Assembly (NCBI GenBank): GCA_026874595.1
Contig: CM049306.1
Location: 79,138,142-79,202,141 of the forward strand
DNA: 64,000 nucleotides
From: Sipunculus nudus
Lineage: Eukaryota > Annelida > Sipuncula > Golfingiida > Sipunculidae
Reading direction: 5' to 3'
The position numbers were made by a program, and so were the translations under genes. Positions 45,325-59,889 of the stretch are shown in pieces; within the stretch, counting starts at the first letter, position 1; each line of letters opens with the position of its first letter. The notes under the pieces are model-generated. The model worked only from the letters and a program-made list of their open reading frames with translations, did not search any database and was not told the DNA's origin.

Positions 45325-48300
45325 TATTTGATATGTAAGCATGTCAAGATGGGGGTTTGTTAATAGGGGTTTTAATGCTATGGTAACTACTGCAAATAAT
45401 GGTTGCAGAAAAACCATACAAGAAAATAAAAGCTTTGCATGTAGAAGTCTTTATAATGTATTAGATAAAAGTGCATGATATCAGTAACAACAATTCAAGA
45501 TCTTTTTGTGCCCAAATGAGTGTGGCAGATGTAATTTCGATATTAATTCATATCGTTTCCAGTATTAAATGTTGCAAAACTGAGCCTTTTTTATTTTACT
45601 TCAAAATGGACGTGTGTGCGTCAGTACTAGTTGAAATTTATATACGGAGAGAACGTGATAAACATATTTTTTACACAGAGGTAAAAGATTCATCTTTTTT
45701 TTTATTTAAAATATATATATATACATTATAAATATAATATATATAAATATATATATACATTATTACCACGTTAATAAATACTAGATATGCACATCTACGC
45801 ATACTAGACAATTTCCTATATATATATATGCACAATATAAAGAGAGAGAGATGTATGAATAGTCATGCTGGTTCATTGTATATAGATGGAAACGGTATAT
45901 ATATATATATAGGTAAAGGGTAAGGAACGTCTTTCAGACTAACTTATTTAGGTGATAATCTAAAATGCATCTTAAAGGCGTCACTCTTACTTTCTACTAA
46001 CACTTCGACTACAGATTAACACGGCAATATACTATTATGTATAATAATACATTACAGAGGAATGAGGTCGTGTCGTGTCCTTAACTTGCGTCTTTGTTCA
46101 TTTTATGAGTATTTTTAGTAAATAACCAGCTGACTCATTCGTGAAATATATTTACCAATTTTTATGCACTTTCCCTTATATATTTTTTTAACTGCATTGC
46201 TTCATGACACGCTATACCCTCACTACAGTGGCGTTACGATTTATGGTCCCATATAATATTTTCATACATGAATGGCTCAGGCGGGCCATTCCGTCATTCC
46301 CAAATAGTGCAGCTCTACCCAGACATGAACATGCGTTCATAAAAAGCCGAGCCACCGAACTTCCTTGAATGTAGAGGAGAACCATTGCTTATGAGGATCT
46401 CCCTGATACAGACACCACTTAATCGTGGACGTTACTCAATTTCGGGTGTTCTACATCTCTGGTAAATAAAGGGCCCTTTTCGATGCGCGCAGAAACTCAC
46501 TGATATATCGCTCTAGTTTAAATTATATTAACCTTTTTTGCTCGGGTTTCTGCACGCGTTTCCGCGAGTATGTAAAATAAACATCAGGCGCAACCTCTGC
46601 ACATGGTCAAGATTTATTGAATAAATGACAGGCTTCTGCAATTGCTTGTTCACCCAACACTCTACTTCAGCGGCTTCGAGGAAACCATGCACTGTATACA
46701 AACATGGCGGTCCACATGGACCGGGACCACTCGGAAATGAATCTTATTTTTTTAACTGAAGGAATGCTGATATACGCCTGAACCTACACTTACGCAAATA
46801 AAAAAACAGCATATTACCCGTTGATTCGAAAATTCTATGCCCCATTGGACCAGTATGCTGTCGGATTTAAGGCCTTGAAAGCTGTATATAATTAGGTAAT
46901 AAGATAATCCGTCAATTCGTCCATCCATCACGCTCTTTCACCTTAAGAAACTATTGGGGTAATTCCTCAACTTTTATTACTATGTTGGAAATTGGGTCCT
47001 TTATTCTTTTACTCTAATTTTTATTAGTTTCCCTTGAAATGTAACTAATAAACATTCTCATAGCAAAAAAATAAGTTGATATGACGGGATGAAATGGACT
47101 ACAACATTCACAACTTTGCTCACACTTTGTAGATTGAGAGAAATATAAATGTCCGGTTAAAGTACCTAGTCGCATTACTTGAGGATCTGGGGCAAAATAT
47201 ATGATTGGTGAGCTAAAAGGAGGTGGTAATGATACAATGATATATATTTGTCGGTCATGAAAAAATAAAGAGACTGTAAAAGAAAAGAAATAAGATGGCA
47301 TCACCGGTATCTTCCATGATCAATAACACGCATATCAAAATTCAGAAAAACTCATTCCCCAATTTGGGAAAAAAAGTATGCTTTTTGTGGGAAATGTTAT
47401 TGAAAATGTACCAACTATGGTGAAATTTTATAACTGTTAGACATACTCTTGCAGATACCTATTGTCGCTACGGGTTTTAATAATCGATTACTGACATAGA
47501 CATACAATATTGTGGTGATTGTCATTTGCTAGTCAAATTAAGGAAGTTGTTGTCTTTGTATTTGTGTCGAACTAATGATATGTCGCCGGGGTCATGCCTG
47601 GCTTGGTTCCAATGCAGCCTGCTTTGCGCCACTCTTTCTGGGACGCCAATTTTAAAGCCCGTCCCTTAGTGGATATATATACATTGCATGTTTCCATTTC
47701 CATTTACAGGCCGAACACGAGTGTTAATGTGGCAAACTTTAGGTCCCAGTAATCAGAGAGCTCAAACGCGGAAAACTTTTAACATAGTCGGTCAACTGTG
47801 ACGATACGCATGACTGATCTATCTGTAAGAGCCGCCCCGAGGCGGTGAGGAAATAAAATATACGCCCGGCTTGATTACATTGCATCCAATACCTGAGACT
47901 CTTTAATTAATAGTCAGGCCATTATAACCTTAGCTGCACGCCGCTTTGTTCATTTTCTTATTATTGCATGTTCTGCTTCAGCCATATAACCATAATAAAT
48001 GACTATGCTGCCACCTACAGTCAGTATAACTGAAATGCTCTTCAATTTTAAAGATACTCATCAAGAGAACCCTGATTTCAAATTTAAAGTAATATATTGA
48101 TGGGTTATTCTACATGTGAACGGCCTGCAGATAAACTAATTTTACAATGAGATTTCTAACAGTAAACTGAGCCATGAAAACCCGTGCCCAAGGTAACATG
48201 TATCAAATCAGGTTCCATTTTCACATTTTACTCAAGAATCTTCGCTCTTATGGTGACAAATCTAACATACAGGGCAACGCAAACGATCACCAGGTTCTAT

Positions 48301-49153
48301 TTTTTTGTAGTTTACTCATGATTTTTTTATCTAACATTCGGAACAACGGCTATAATCACACGGGCTTATAAAGATCCTGTAACAATTTATCCATATATGA
48401 ATTTACAGAGAGATAGACGAAAGGAGAGATGGAGGGTTGAACACGAACCAGGAAGTAACTCCTTAAGTAAGGACTAGCTGCGAGACGTCATACACAGACG
48501 TTGCCTTTTTATCAAGATGTACTATTTCTTTAACGAGCGCGAAGATACGGAGTCCGCCCGGCTTTGTCCTTGTGCAGTGAGCCATCAATGTCAAACATTG
48601 TTAAGACGTATCCGTAACATCGCGCGAATGGTGGAACGTTGATAGTGCTGTCCTCGACTGGTTCCCGCCTGACTTGTCAGCTTGACCTTTATTTTTTTAC
48701 CTGATGTTGCTACAAACAATGGTTTCTTCCAATGCCGGGAGGTTTTAGATTCTTTGTGTGGACGGCCGGTGTTTATCATTGTTCATGCGCAACGAACAAA
48801 TGCATATGATACATGAAATGTGATATCTAGCTGTAAAAAAGCAACTTAATTAAAAGGACGGTAGACCCTGCGTTTGTTGGGACCTCCCTGATGAAGACAT
48901 CAATTAACTGTCAGTGGAATGTGCCGTTGTGGTATCCTTCCTTAAAAAAAAACTATGTTACTGAGAATGGAGCAGTGCGAAATTATGATGTCACATTTTC
49001 GAACATCTGCTCATCTACAGGCATCCACACACGTACAACGTCTATTTCTAAAACAGGTACACACAGGAAACAGTTTATGACTCGACCAGACATTCATTTC
49101 CCTACATAAAGTAAATGTGTTCACAACACTTCGTTTTTCACAGCATACAGTCT
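45325..49153. other. gene-free intergenic DNA
   Basis: About 3.8 kb of AT-rich sequence with short TA runs near 45710-45910. I find no gene, RNA or complete element. Confidence 0.5.
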
Positions 49154-50012
49154 GTGTGCTGTAGTGTTGGGACGATATGGGTTTTTGATATCATGATAAT
49201 TATTCAAATTTTATCGCGATATACCGTGATATCGCGATATTTCTAATTATATATAATGGCATTTATAAGCCATCAATAGATATTTATAACAACCGCCTTT
49301 AAAGTCTTGACTTTATACAAGGCGTTAAGTATTAATATCATTTATACCTATTGGCCAGTACCACAGATTGACTCATTAAGTGATGTAGGTTGCATGAAGG
49401 TCCTGCAGGTGTGCAAGCTTGAGGCGCGGGAAGTCCTGCCCCCATCGTCGAATCACGCTTGTCAGAACTTTCCATCAGTTTCCTATAGCTACATAAAAGC
49501 CGGAGAATCCCGGCGAATTTTCGGAGAGCGTGTCATACCAATCATGGCTAAATATACCATCCCAATTGTATATGGCAAAATATGCAACCCGTATGGAAGG
49601 TTCAATTCAGTGGTGACACTTTTATGTTGACATTTTCGTTCGATGCAATAAAAGCATAAACATGTGTATTTATTGCTCTTTCATTATAATGTTATTTTCT
49701 CCCGGAATTCTCAAGCTTTTGTCCCCTGATTCATCCTGCTACTTTCGGACATTTCCGACTAATCCCGAAGTCTGTAAGCACACGGTTCCACCCATACGCG
49801 TGTATTCAAATACATGTGGTTTATAAAAATAATTGTGATTCTTTGAAATAAATTTATTTTGAACTTCAAGGGCTTGCTTGTGAACCAAAATCGTGAACAA
49901 ATATTGATATCGTGATATCGCGATAATAGGAAAGTTGACGGTATGAAAACCGTAGCTTTCAGATATCGTGATAATACCGTATACCGGTAACCGTCCCAAC
50001 CCTAGTGTGCTG
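49154..50012. mobile_element. hAT-type MITE with perfect 8-bp target duplication
   Basis: GTGTGCTG flanks both sides (49154-49161 and 50005-50012). The 843-bp element starts TAGTGTTGGGACG and ends CGTCCCAACCCTA. Subterminal regions carry repeated gatatcgcgatat and gatatcrtgataa motifs. An 8-bp duplication and these ends fit the hAT superfamily. An internal 107-codon frame has no transposase motif, so it is non-autonomous. Confidence 0.88.
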
Positions 50013-50032
50013 ACAGTACCATCTTCTAAAGC

Positions 50033-50437
50033 AGGGGCGGATTTAGAGGGTGTGCCCCCTCTTTTGAGCTTATGAAAATCAGGGAAACATAAAAATACAC
50101 GTTTATATACCAAAATGCAGCGCCGGATATTGTCTCGCACATTTTTTTTTCTCTGCAAGAGAGTTATATGTCTACTGGTAGTCCGAGCACACTAATTTTC
50201 CTTGGCCAGGTGTTAAACCCCCCCCCCCCCCCCCCCTCTAATGTTTTTTGTTGAGCCAGGTGTCACCCCCCACCCTCTACCCCCATCCCGAACTTTTTCT
50301 TCGGCCAGGTGTATGCCCCCCCCGTAACTTTTTTCATGGTCCAGTTGTCACCAAATCCCCTCTCACTTTTATTGGGGGGGAGGTGGACACCTCCCCCCCC
50401 CCCCCCCTCCTAAAATCCTCTGTCCGTCTCTGTACAG
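50033..50437. repeat. C-rich repeat region, possible element
   Basis: It starts caggggcggatttagagg and ends in a roughly inverted ccgtctctg. The interior has several ~40-bp units led by ccaggtgt and rich in C-runs (50219-50236, 50391-50407). No target duplication is found. Confidence 0.45.
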
Positions 50438-51990
50438 TATGCAGTTTATGGGATGACAAGACTTTTATATTCTGTCAAAGCATAAGAGTATCTAAATACA
50501 TGTGAAGGACCCGAGTGCCTTATAACTCGGTTCCTTTGTGCACAATGTACGCCCTGGTTATATCAGTCAGATGTTATATTCTAATCTTATGTGTATAATG
50601 AGATATTTCTTATTTATCTTATCATTTGTTATGAAGAAAGTGTACTTTTCTTTGCTTTTGTGCTGTTTCAGGTAAGTGGACGGGGTACATAACCCTGCCC
50701 ACTCCCCCAACACTACATTTTCTCCGATAAATATAACATTGAATATTATATGTAACTCGAATACTTTGAATGTGGGCTACTAAATGAACATGTTCAGTCA
50801 GCTTAGGCAATTGTGCGTGACTAATATTAGTTTTTATACAGTAGCAGTGAATAAATTCTACAAGAACATAAATGTTATAATGCAAAGTATCTCGTTGAAT
50901 AGAGATCTGTACGTGTTGATTAAATGTTAAAGTCTTACGTGAGCGTAGGTTTCTTTGTGGTTAGAATGATGACGTGTTCTTCATTGCTTCCCGGTGACCT
51001 GAAAGGGCACTTAAGATGAAATATACATTAATAATAATTCATACCACGTTAAAAAACACTGACGTCACAAGTAAGTGAATCATTCAGAAACGCTTCATGG
51101 ATTCTTTATGAGTGTTAAGCGTCAGATCACCGCTTATAGCAACCGATATGAAAACATATTGCATGTGAACAGTAAAATTCTGTTGATTTTGTGTGTGTGT
51201 GTGTGTTCGTGTGTGGTTTAAAAATGCTGATTCCTTCATTACATTAACATAATAATTAACCAAACTGTTTCGAGAAGAAAGATTTTGTTGAATTTTATCA
51301 GGACACAATTTCGAATAAAATTATATTTTGAGAAAATACTGCACTGGAGTTACATGACCCATCAAGAGAAGTACCGGAAGGAAATCTGCAAAAAATGGGG
51401 AGAAACGGTCCCAGTGATATGACCCCTGAGCACCACGATAGACAGAAACCAGATGCACCGTCTTGTCATTTGCTTACATATGGCAGGATTCTGTGAAAAT
51501 TATTATGTACACACTAGGATTTTACTTGAACTGAGTGCCCATGCATATACTTAGCATACCTTTGACGAGTTATTCATAAAGATCCATTTCCTATATTTGT
51601 TATTTTGACAATGATGTTATGAAGCCAGTACCGAGGTTTGTATTTGTAATAGCCATAAGCCCACGTGAAAGATTAATATAGCATTTTTTCTGCAATGAAT
51701 AAAGTTCGAAAATGTTTTCTGATGCACAAGTGATGTGAATGAAATGGTTTGCATGGCATTCAGGCTTGATGTGGTGAGAGTGCTGCCATCTGGCAGTTAA
51801 ATTTTGAACTATTAATTACGCTATTTTGGCAGTATATTTCTGGTAAAGATTAACCCTTTACTGTTCAGATTAGCCTGTGGATTGTCACACTCCTACTGTT
51901 CAGATTTATTTTGCATTTTTTCCACATTTTGACATGAATCTATATAAGAGACATTAACTCTGTAACCGTTAAAGGTATCTTTGTGAAATT
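50438..51990. other. gene-free intergenic DNA
   Basis: No supported gene. A short (TG)n run occurs at about 51188-51207. Confidence 0.5.
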
Positions 51991-52049
51991 TTCAGCTTTT
52001 ACTGTCAGGTATATGTCCATCATGTTATTTTATTTATTTTCTATATACC

Positions 52050-53490
52050 TGGTTTGATATGTATGTAACTAAGGTATATACAGGTAAAAACAGGTAAATC
52101 TGTACTAACTGTATTTCCACTCACTGGTATATCACCAAAATGACCCCTTTCATCCTGTTCAGGTAACCCATTAACCCTTTGATAAAAAAAGGGAAATGTA
52201 AGGATTTTTTTCACTCTAAGGTAATTATTAATTAATGGTAAGAAAAAGGTAAATGATTTGGTTTAATACTGGAAAGGGAACCACCAACGAACCAGAATGT
52301 GCAAGTAAATTAGATTTTTCTGTGGAAATCAAATATTTTTCACCTGAAAAGCTTGCTGACCCAAAGAGCACATTCTATGATTATTAACATATAACACATA
52401 TGTTTACCTGTACAGGTAAGTAAAGGTAAATTATTTTTTTTTTCTGAATATGTTAGCAAACACCTTGTTCATCAATATAGTTACTATAAATTAATACCTT
52501 CTCTATTTATGGACTGTATAATTCATTTTGATATAAGAACAGGTGCTTTTAATACAGTAATTAAGTAACCTATGTGAATAGTACCTTTGTTCTTCAACTG
52601 ATCTAATTACCTGTGGCAGTGACAAAATCATGCTGAAAAGTGGCTGAGAAGAATATGGATAAACAAGTGTCAACTGTGTAAAACCATTATATTTTGATTT
52701 TTCAGACATGTAAAACATAAATTGATAATTTTGGTTACGGTTACACATAAAAACATACTCACCTCACCTGTACAGGTGAGATCAGGTAAATACAGGTAAA
52801 TTATTTTTTAATGAAGTATATATTTTATACATGTAATAAGGGAGAAAAAAAACATACAACTTAATTTTGAGTGCCATGTGTAAAATTTATGAATTATAGG
52901 TACTAACTGCACTATTTATTGGGTTACCTGAAATGATACCTTTGATCTTAAACAGATTTAATTACCTTTGTAAGTACAGAATATAAAGACAACTTTTTAT
53001 TTTAAAAGTGGAGAGGAAATTTTTGAAGGAGTTAAAACAATATGCAGAAACTATCTTTTAATTAACTGCACAGCCACGAGACTTGTGGATTTCAATTTTG
53101 CCAATTTCTACCTGTAAAAGTTTACTCACCTGCACAGGTAAGATTAGGTAAATAAAGGTAAATTCTCATTTTTTTAATTTAAATTATATATTATACTGGT
53201 TATAAGGGACATTGCAATAAAAACTATTTACTTTTGTCCAATGTGCAAAATATATAATTTATGGGTGTGAAATGCACTAATTATCTGGTTACCTGTAATA
53301 TACCTTTTTATGTCAAATTAATATATTTTTACATGTGCAGGCAAAAACAAATCGCCGACTGATTTTAAAATAAAATCTGGAAAAATGTGTCTACCCTGTT
53401 TGTTAACATTTCATGCAATAATAAAATTGCTGTTTAGTTGGTCTGTCGCGTTTATCTGCACTTGTAAAAATCCAGGTGCGACAGGTAAAC
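52050..53490. repeat. diverged ~350-bp tandem units rich in CAGGTAA
   Basis: Four units share an anchor with acaggtaa...aggtaaatt near 52080, 52413, 52773 and 53134, then AT-rich text, a ggttacctg-like block and taattacct. Three units begin with an ACCTGNACAGGT palindrome (52406, 52766, 53128). The units are old and poorly conserved between anchors. Confidence 0.7.
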
Positions 53491-53936
53491 AGGTGTGCAC
53501 TTGGTTCGATCAACGATTAGCCTAAATAAACGTTGATATATCCAAATCTTTCCCATTCGAAACAGTGCGAATGTACTAAAATTTGAAATAAAAAATCAAA
53601 ACAAATATGTCTTATATATTTCTTTTGAAGTAACCGCCCCTCCGCGGCTGACGGTGATTGAGCGATAATGAGTGAATTTAGCAATATGTAGCATACAAGG
53701 TACATTAACGAGGCGGTTTTGCAGACTTAAGTCACAGAATTATCCTATCTAGTCAATATAACGGAAAAATAAAAATAAATAAAACATTTACTGGACAATT
53801 TAGATGCAAGACGACACGTCTGTTTGGGTTTTTTTTCCTGAACGGTCCAATTTTACCGCGTCATCCCTCAGCCAGCGGTGACGCACTGACGCTGCAAACT
53901 TTTCTCACCCAATCGTATCTACTTTTACATCAGCAA

Positions 53937-54022
53937 GGTTCACGTGACTGGGTCTGGCGTGTTTATTTTGTAAAGTCTTTTAAATGGACATGGTTCACGT
54001 GACTGAGTCTGGCGTGTTTATT
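53937..54022. repeat. 31-bp direct repeat with CACGTG
   Basis: The two copies (53937-53967 and 53992-54022) start ggttcacgtgactg and differ at one base. Each contains a CACGTG E-box. Spacing is 55 bp. Confidence 0.85.
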
Positions 54023-54077
54023 ATAAGAAGCATCATGAGATGCTGTGCCGACTGGCGGTCTGATTATTCTTTTTTTT

Positions 54078-54110
54078 TTGTGGGGGTGGTGGGGGGGGGG
54101 GGGGGGGGAG
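54078..54110. repeat. poly(G) tract
   Basis: G-rich run, nearly uninterrupted; its length may be unreliable. Confidence 0.9.
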
Positions 54111-57100
54111 TTACCTGGAAACATCCTCTCACGTCATGCAATATGTATGCATTAGAATCGATTCTTTCCCGCAGGGATCAGAAACAATGAAAACACTGGT
54201 AGTACTAGTGGAACAATAATTTATTACATATATATAATAAATAGGCCTATGCACATTAATGTAAACAAATCGTTATTAACAAGAATATAAAATAACGGAA
54301 AATCAATATTTGTTATTGTTGAAAAGGTGTTTTTAAAATGTGCTATTGGGGATAATGCACATAATACCAAAGTTTATAAACGTGAGAAAACGATACTAAA
54401 CTGTGAAGTAACACCAAAGAAACATGTTTTCACAGTACATTTTAATGTATGTTAAGTTATTCAAATATATAGGCCTACGTAAGTCCAACAATGCTTATCA
54501 AAATCATGCCTAGTTACTATGATTTCATAGCAGTACATTCTGGCATCTTAGAGGAAAATTGCACGTAGGCTTACATATCTTCATGCACTTACTTATCCAG
54601 GTCTTCAATTTGCACTTTATTTCAGTGACATTTAAATGAAGCATAATTACGTCATATGAAATTAATATAAAATGGAAATATAATATATAATTACATTTAT
54701 TTAATTCAACTTCACTTGAAGAAAAGTAGGAAATTTATTTTATAATTTTGAGATGCACAATTCCTTGGTTAACTAGATGTATACACGAGACTTAACTTCA
54801 AATCATATAGCTAATCTGGTAACCTCCGTATGCAACTTTGTACATTTAGGCCCTCATATAGTCAGAAATCATGCACTGCTGATAAAACTTCAGCTTTAGC
54901 AGGAAAGCATGCGGTCTCCCCAGGCTGCAAGGTGCATGGTGATTTCACGGAGAGGCAGAGTTCCAGTTAATTATAAAACAATATGCAGCAACAATTCAAT
55001 AATTCTTAAGAAGCACCTGGAATGTTCCAAAAACTTCTAATAAGTTATGATCTCTTGGGTGTTTGTTTATTTATTTATTTTGTATTCACCAGTCCCGTCA
55101 ACTGTAGAGACGCGGACCATGACCTACACCTGGCAATTATACATGTCGTTCGGTTCCCGAACATTGTAAATGATGTCATTATCCTTTGATGATTAATGTA
55201 ATTGATGCCAATTTAATTAGTAATTTTCACTCCGAATCCCCGTCTGGTTGGCCACATGTTGTGTGCTGTCTTTCCGCTAAAATCTTCTGTGTGATAGGAA
55301 AATTTCCTTGTGCTAATAAAACTGTCAATCAAACGTGAAAATGACAAGGTCGGTGGGTAAAAATAGAAGCCGACACCCTGTGGTATTTTAGGTCTTCGAA
55401 AGGGGCAAGTTTGAGACAAAGCCATCAAACATTTTGCAATATAGATATATTTGTATACCTGCGTCTTTTAAATCTTATTTTACAGCAATGGAAAGGTACA
55501 ATTAGATTTCAGTCTAATTTGTCCACCTGCATGGTTTCTCGATCGTCATTTTGAATACACCATGCGCATGCATATCGAAAGTCCGCATCTTTGGTCTTAA
55601 TATTTTACTTTCACTGTGTCACCGTCACTATATATATACGCTATAGCTTCTAATTTAAGATTGGCGAATGCATTTTATTCATTTTCTTCCATGTATCATG
55701 ACTGAGACTGACTCCGCCGTATGACTTTAAAGGATTATCATGACCACGACACATTTTCCATATTTAATCCCTGGGCCATGCATGCAAGCGTTGACTGGGT
55801 TTTGAGAGCGATATCAATATAAAGCGGCGTTTATACCGGGTGCACGTACGGTATATATGCAGTCTGCGGTATACGTTATGTATTTTTTATGAATATAGGC
55901 GGCGAATGAACCCGATTTGAGAAACTTTCATGGATGAAATATAAAAAGGAGTTATAAGTTCTGGTATTAGTGATCAGATTTTATGTTTAAAAGGTACAAA
56001 CATTTATAACGCAGTACTATTCCTTACAACAATGAATAGCCTGTTATAGGCAAACGTATTACAAAAAAAAAATTATTTACTTCAATTCATAAAATAATAG
56101 GTTATATTTTTAAAATTTAGTTTGCTATGTGCCATATATATTTAAAGATGTTTTGCAGCTCCGCCCAAAATCTGTTTCACTGGCAGTGACAACTACTGGT
56201 GCTTTTATCAATCACTAATGAAAATTATAATACGCACATAGGCCTATATATATACACACACACACACACACAAAAGCGCGCACACGTGCACGTACACATG
56301 TAGCCTATACATATAAAGGAAGTACTACACATATAAAAATTTGTAAAATCTGTTCAGTATGTGTTAAAACCGTATTAATACATATTTGTTCAAGCGTATA
56401 AGTCACTCACTGTCTTGTTTTACATATTCAAGGATATGGGTGTATAGGCGTACAGTTCCACGTACGTCGTAAAATAATTACTTCAATGTTTCATGGAGTA
56501 TAAAGTTATCTTTATATTTTACACTGGAAAATTAACTATATCTCTATAATATCTGGCTGTTACGGTATTAATTTTATTTTCAATCCAAAAAGCCTCTTAG
56601 AATGATTGACAGTTCTTGTGCCCGATTACGATTGTACATAAAATGTTTGGCACAGAAATGATCACTAGTAAACAATCAGACATCACATATATATACGACA
56701 TGATATATGACAGTATCTTCGATTTTTAGTTAAGAAAATATGTTAATATTTAAAATAAATACTCATTTTATTATATGATATCGGTTAAAAATGGTTTTCC
56801 AGTGCCAGTACATGACACAGCAAGGAGGTCACGCAGATCACGTGCGTGGTCTGTCAGACGCGTCAGTCAGTCGGACGGCGATCATTGGTCACAAGTTAAA
56901 CCAATAAAAAAGGGGATAATATATGATCTTGGAAATGTTTAACGGAAGTTAAATCTGTAAACACACTGCACTTGATTTTGTCACCAGGATTGATTGCCAA
57001 CATTTGGTAATTTACCGATTTCTGATGAATTTAGCGTAGGAGTCTGATTTTACTCTCGCAGCCGACATGTTACCAGGGCCCACGTAACAAGGCCACGTGA

Positions 57101-59889
57101 GTGAAAGTCAATCATTTTTATATTTTTCCAACAAGTCTGCGTTCGCACCAGTTTGGATCTTGGTCACATGTTAGAACAACACTTGACGTTTTTCTCTTTC
57201 ATTTAAGTACAAATATGATGGATGACAATAGACATTTCACCCCCAAAACTTGCCCCAATTACGGGTATGTAAAATGGGCTTTAGCGCGCCCGGGCGGGCG
57301 CCTTTGAACTACAGGCCCGTGACAAACGCGCGCCCTGGCGGGCGTTATTGGAGTTTAAAGCCTTAATGACTATATTCTCAATTGTTTGTATATAAAATCA
57401 TCAACAAGTCCTCTTTCATATATAAATTTATGATTAAATAATAATAACTTCAAACGTTATTAATATTCACACATTCACACATTAATAAGGAAGAAGCGTA
57501 GTAGATTATAAATAAAAAGTTACATTGGATATTTTCATTTATTTGAAATGAACCAACTAGGTACTTTAATCGTTATTACCCGGGGCTTAGAATAACTCAT
57601 TTTATTCAAAAGTGTAATCATAATTATTTATTTTTAAAAAAGGCATTTGCAACTAGTGACCTTTCAGCTTCAGCACACATGTATATGCAACTACCACCTT
57701 AATTAGGCTATATTTTTTTTATTTGTCAACATTGTTGTGTTTACTAATAATTCGTAGATAAACAAGCTCATACATCCATCACAAAGGCTTACAAGAATTT
57801 TTCTGAACAGGAATTGTATAGAGTGCATGTAAGTGTACACAGAGTAAGCAAGAAATCGCATAAATTCTGTGGAAGCGGTAGTTGTATAGCTGGCGTTAAG
57901 GCCAAAAAAAATAAAAGGTATGGTTCTCAGGCACCATGCGGGTCAATTTAAACACCCCCCCCCCCCCATCAAAATTTTTTATTTTGATTTTCATCTTTCA
58001 AGAAGATAAAATAATACAATTTTGATCAGATTTCCTTTGTAATATAGTGTTCTTACCTGTTTAGCAAAAATTTGTTATTTTTATGCTTGTCCCTGATCAT
58101 ATGGCATATATTTATCGAAACATACAACAAAATTTTAAAATAAAATATCGCCCGCCCGCACTGATTTCTGAAAAAAGTGCATGAGAACCAAACCTTTCTT
58201 TTTGGCCTAATGAGTCGACGAACTTGAAATTAAGGGGTAACTTAGTCCTCTTTGTCTACCACAAATAATCTCCAGAGTCGAATTTTTAAGTATTACAAGG
58301 AAATTTTCATAATATCTTGATTATAATCACTTTCAAATCCTTAAAAATACAATCAGCATTCAACAAATTTAAGTTTATATGTAGAAAACCTGACTATTGA
58401 TTTTAAAATAAAAAGAGGAAAACGGAGGACACTTTTTCACGGGTTAGGTGAGGGACAAATTTTAAAAAGCCATGTTGTGTTTACTACTCCTAGGTAATAA
58501 TTATTTCGCTATGTGTAGCCTACTGTGAGTTTATATTACGATTAGACACTAACTTATAATTTATCATTTAAATGTGAGCTTATATATATGCTTACACGTT
58601 GAAGTTTTACATAGGAAAACAACAGCTTAAGATGTCCCATGACAAATACATATGCTGCCATAATAATCCACCACTAACGATTTAAACGATGGCCGACGCA
58701 GGTCATGCACTTTGGAGCAATTTATTAATTCTAGATGGCGCTACCGGTCTGCTCCTGTCACAACATCGGGGGGATATCCCTACACGCCAGATCGAGGCTA
58801 AAGGGAATGCCCCAGATTGGAGAAATAAACAAACGAGGACGTTTCGCACATAGCCTCACAGGCTTGAAAACCGGTCTACCTATATAGCTTACAAAAACGC
58901 CATTATTGAAAAGAGCACACGCCGTATCGGTGCCCTAGAGTTGGCTTGCTTTTGTAAGGTGAGTGTGTAATGGTGACTGTGCAATATGTATCTGGTGACA
59001 AACGATATCTTCTTTTCAGCTTGCAGCTGTCAAGACTCAAGACTTCAAGTTCAAGCTGGATCATCCCTGCAGTATTAATGATAACTTGACACGATGAAAG
59101 TATATATATATATAATATAGGGAGAGAGATTAGCTGTCTTCCACGCAACACGCAGGTATTATGTCAGCTGGTTTGTTGGTGTGTCAAGTTTTCCTTGACA
59201 TTGATCCACCTGCATCAATAATTTTTAGCCTGGGCCTCCTGTGCTAATTAGATAAATTAATAATTTCACATTTGGAGCGATCGATTCTTAACAGGTAGGT
59301 TTATCACTTATCATCAGTCAAAATTTCAGAATCGGAATTTTACATAAACAGAAATATTGCCAGGTGGGGCTTAACCTCAGAATCAATAATCAGTTTGAAC
59401 GAAATTAATCTGATTAACTAATGAACAAAGTAATTGCATTTTTCTGTTGCAGAGAATTAGCCAAATCTGTCCCCACTTTCCATTGAACCTGTGACCACAA
59501 GCCAGTCCTTGCATGCAGTTAATTAGTGAGGGACGTGTCCATGTCAGTCAATTAGGGGTGTGTCCTTGATACTGTCCACTATGCAGAGTGACTGTCACAT
59601 ACAGTTGTCAACACTGTCTTAATTAAGAATTTGTCACATTCTTTCTTTATAATTCATGTAGAATTTTACATAGTATGAAATTATATAATTTAAATTTTAA
59701 TTTTGATTCTTAAATGCCAAAATGGATGGGAAAACTACAATAAATACCAGCAATCAAAGAAGCAACACAGATTTAACACAAAGTTATTTTCTCCATACAA
59801 AACAAACACAAAACTTACACCACGGTGGGAATTAAACTAAAGCTGGCTACACTATTTATGTTTTATAAATAGTGTAAATATATACATAT
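54111..59889. other. gene-free intergenic DNA
   Basis: About 5.8 kb without a convincing gene. Notable points are a (CA)n run near 56254-56271, a locally CpG-rich stretch at 56810-57350 with two GCGCGCCCKGGCGGGCG copies (about 57285 and 57330), and a C-run near 57953-57967. Confidence 0.5.

Noticed and set aside
56810..57350. CpG-rich promoter of a neighbouring gene
   Set aside because: CpG and E-box-like sites are denser here, but no first exon or coding sequence follows on either strand.
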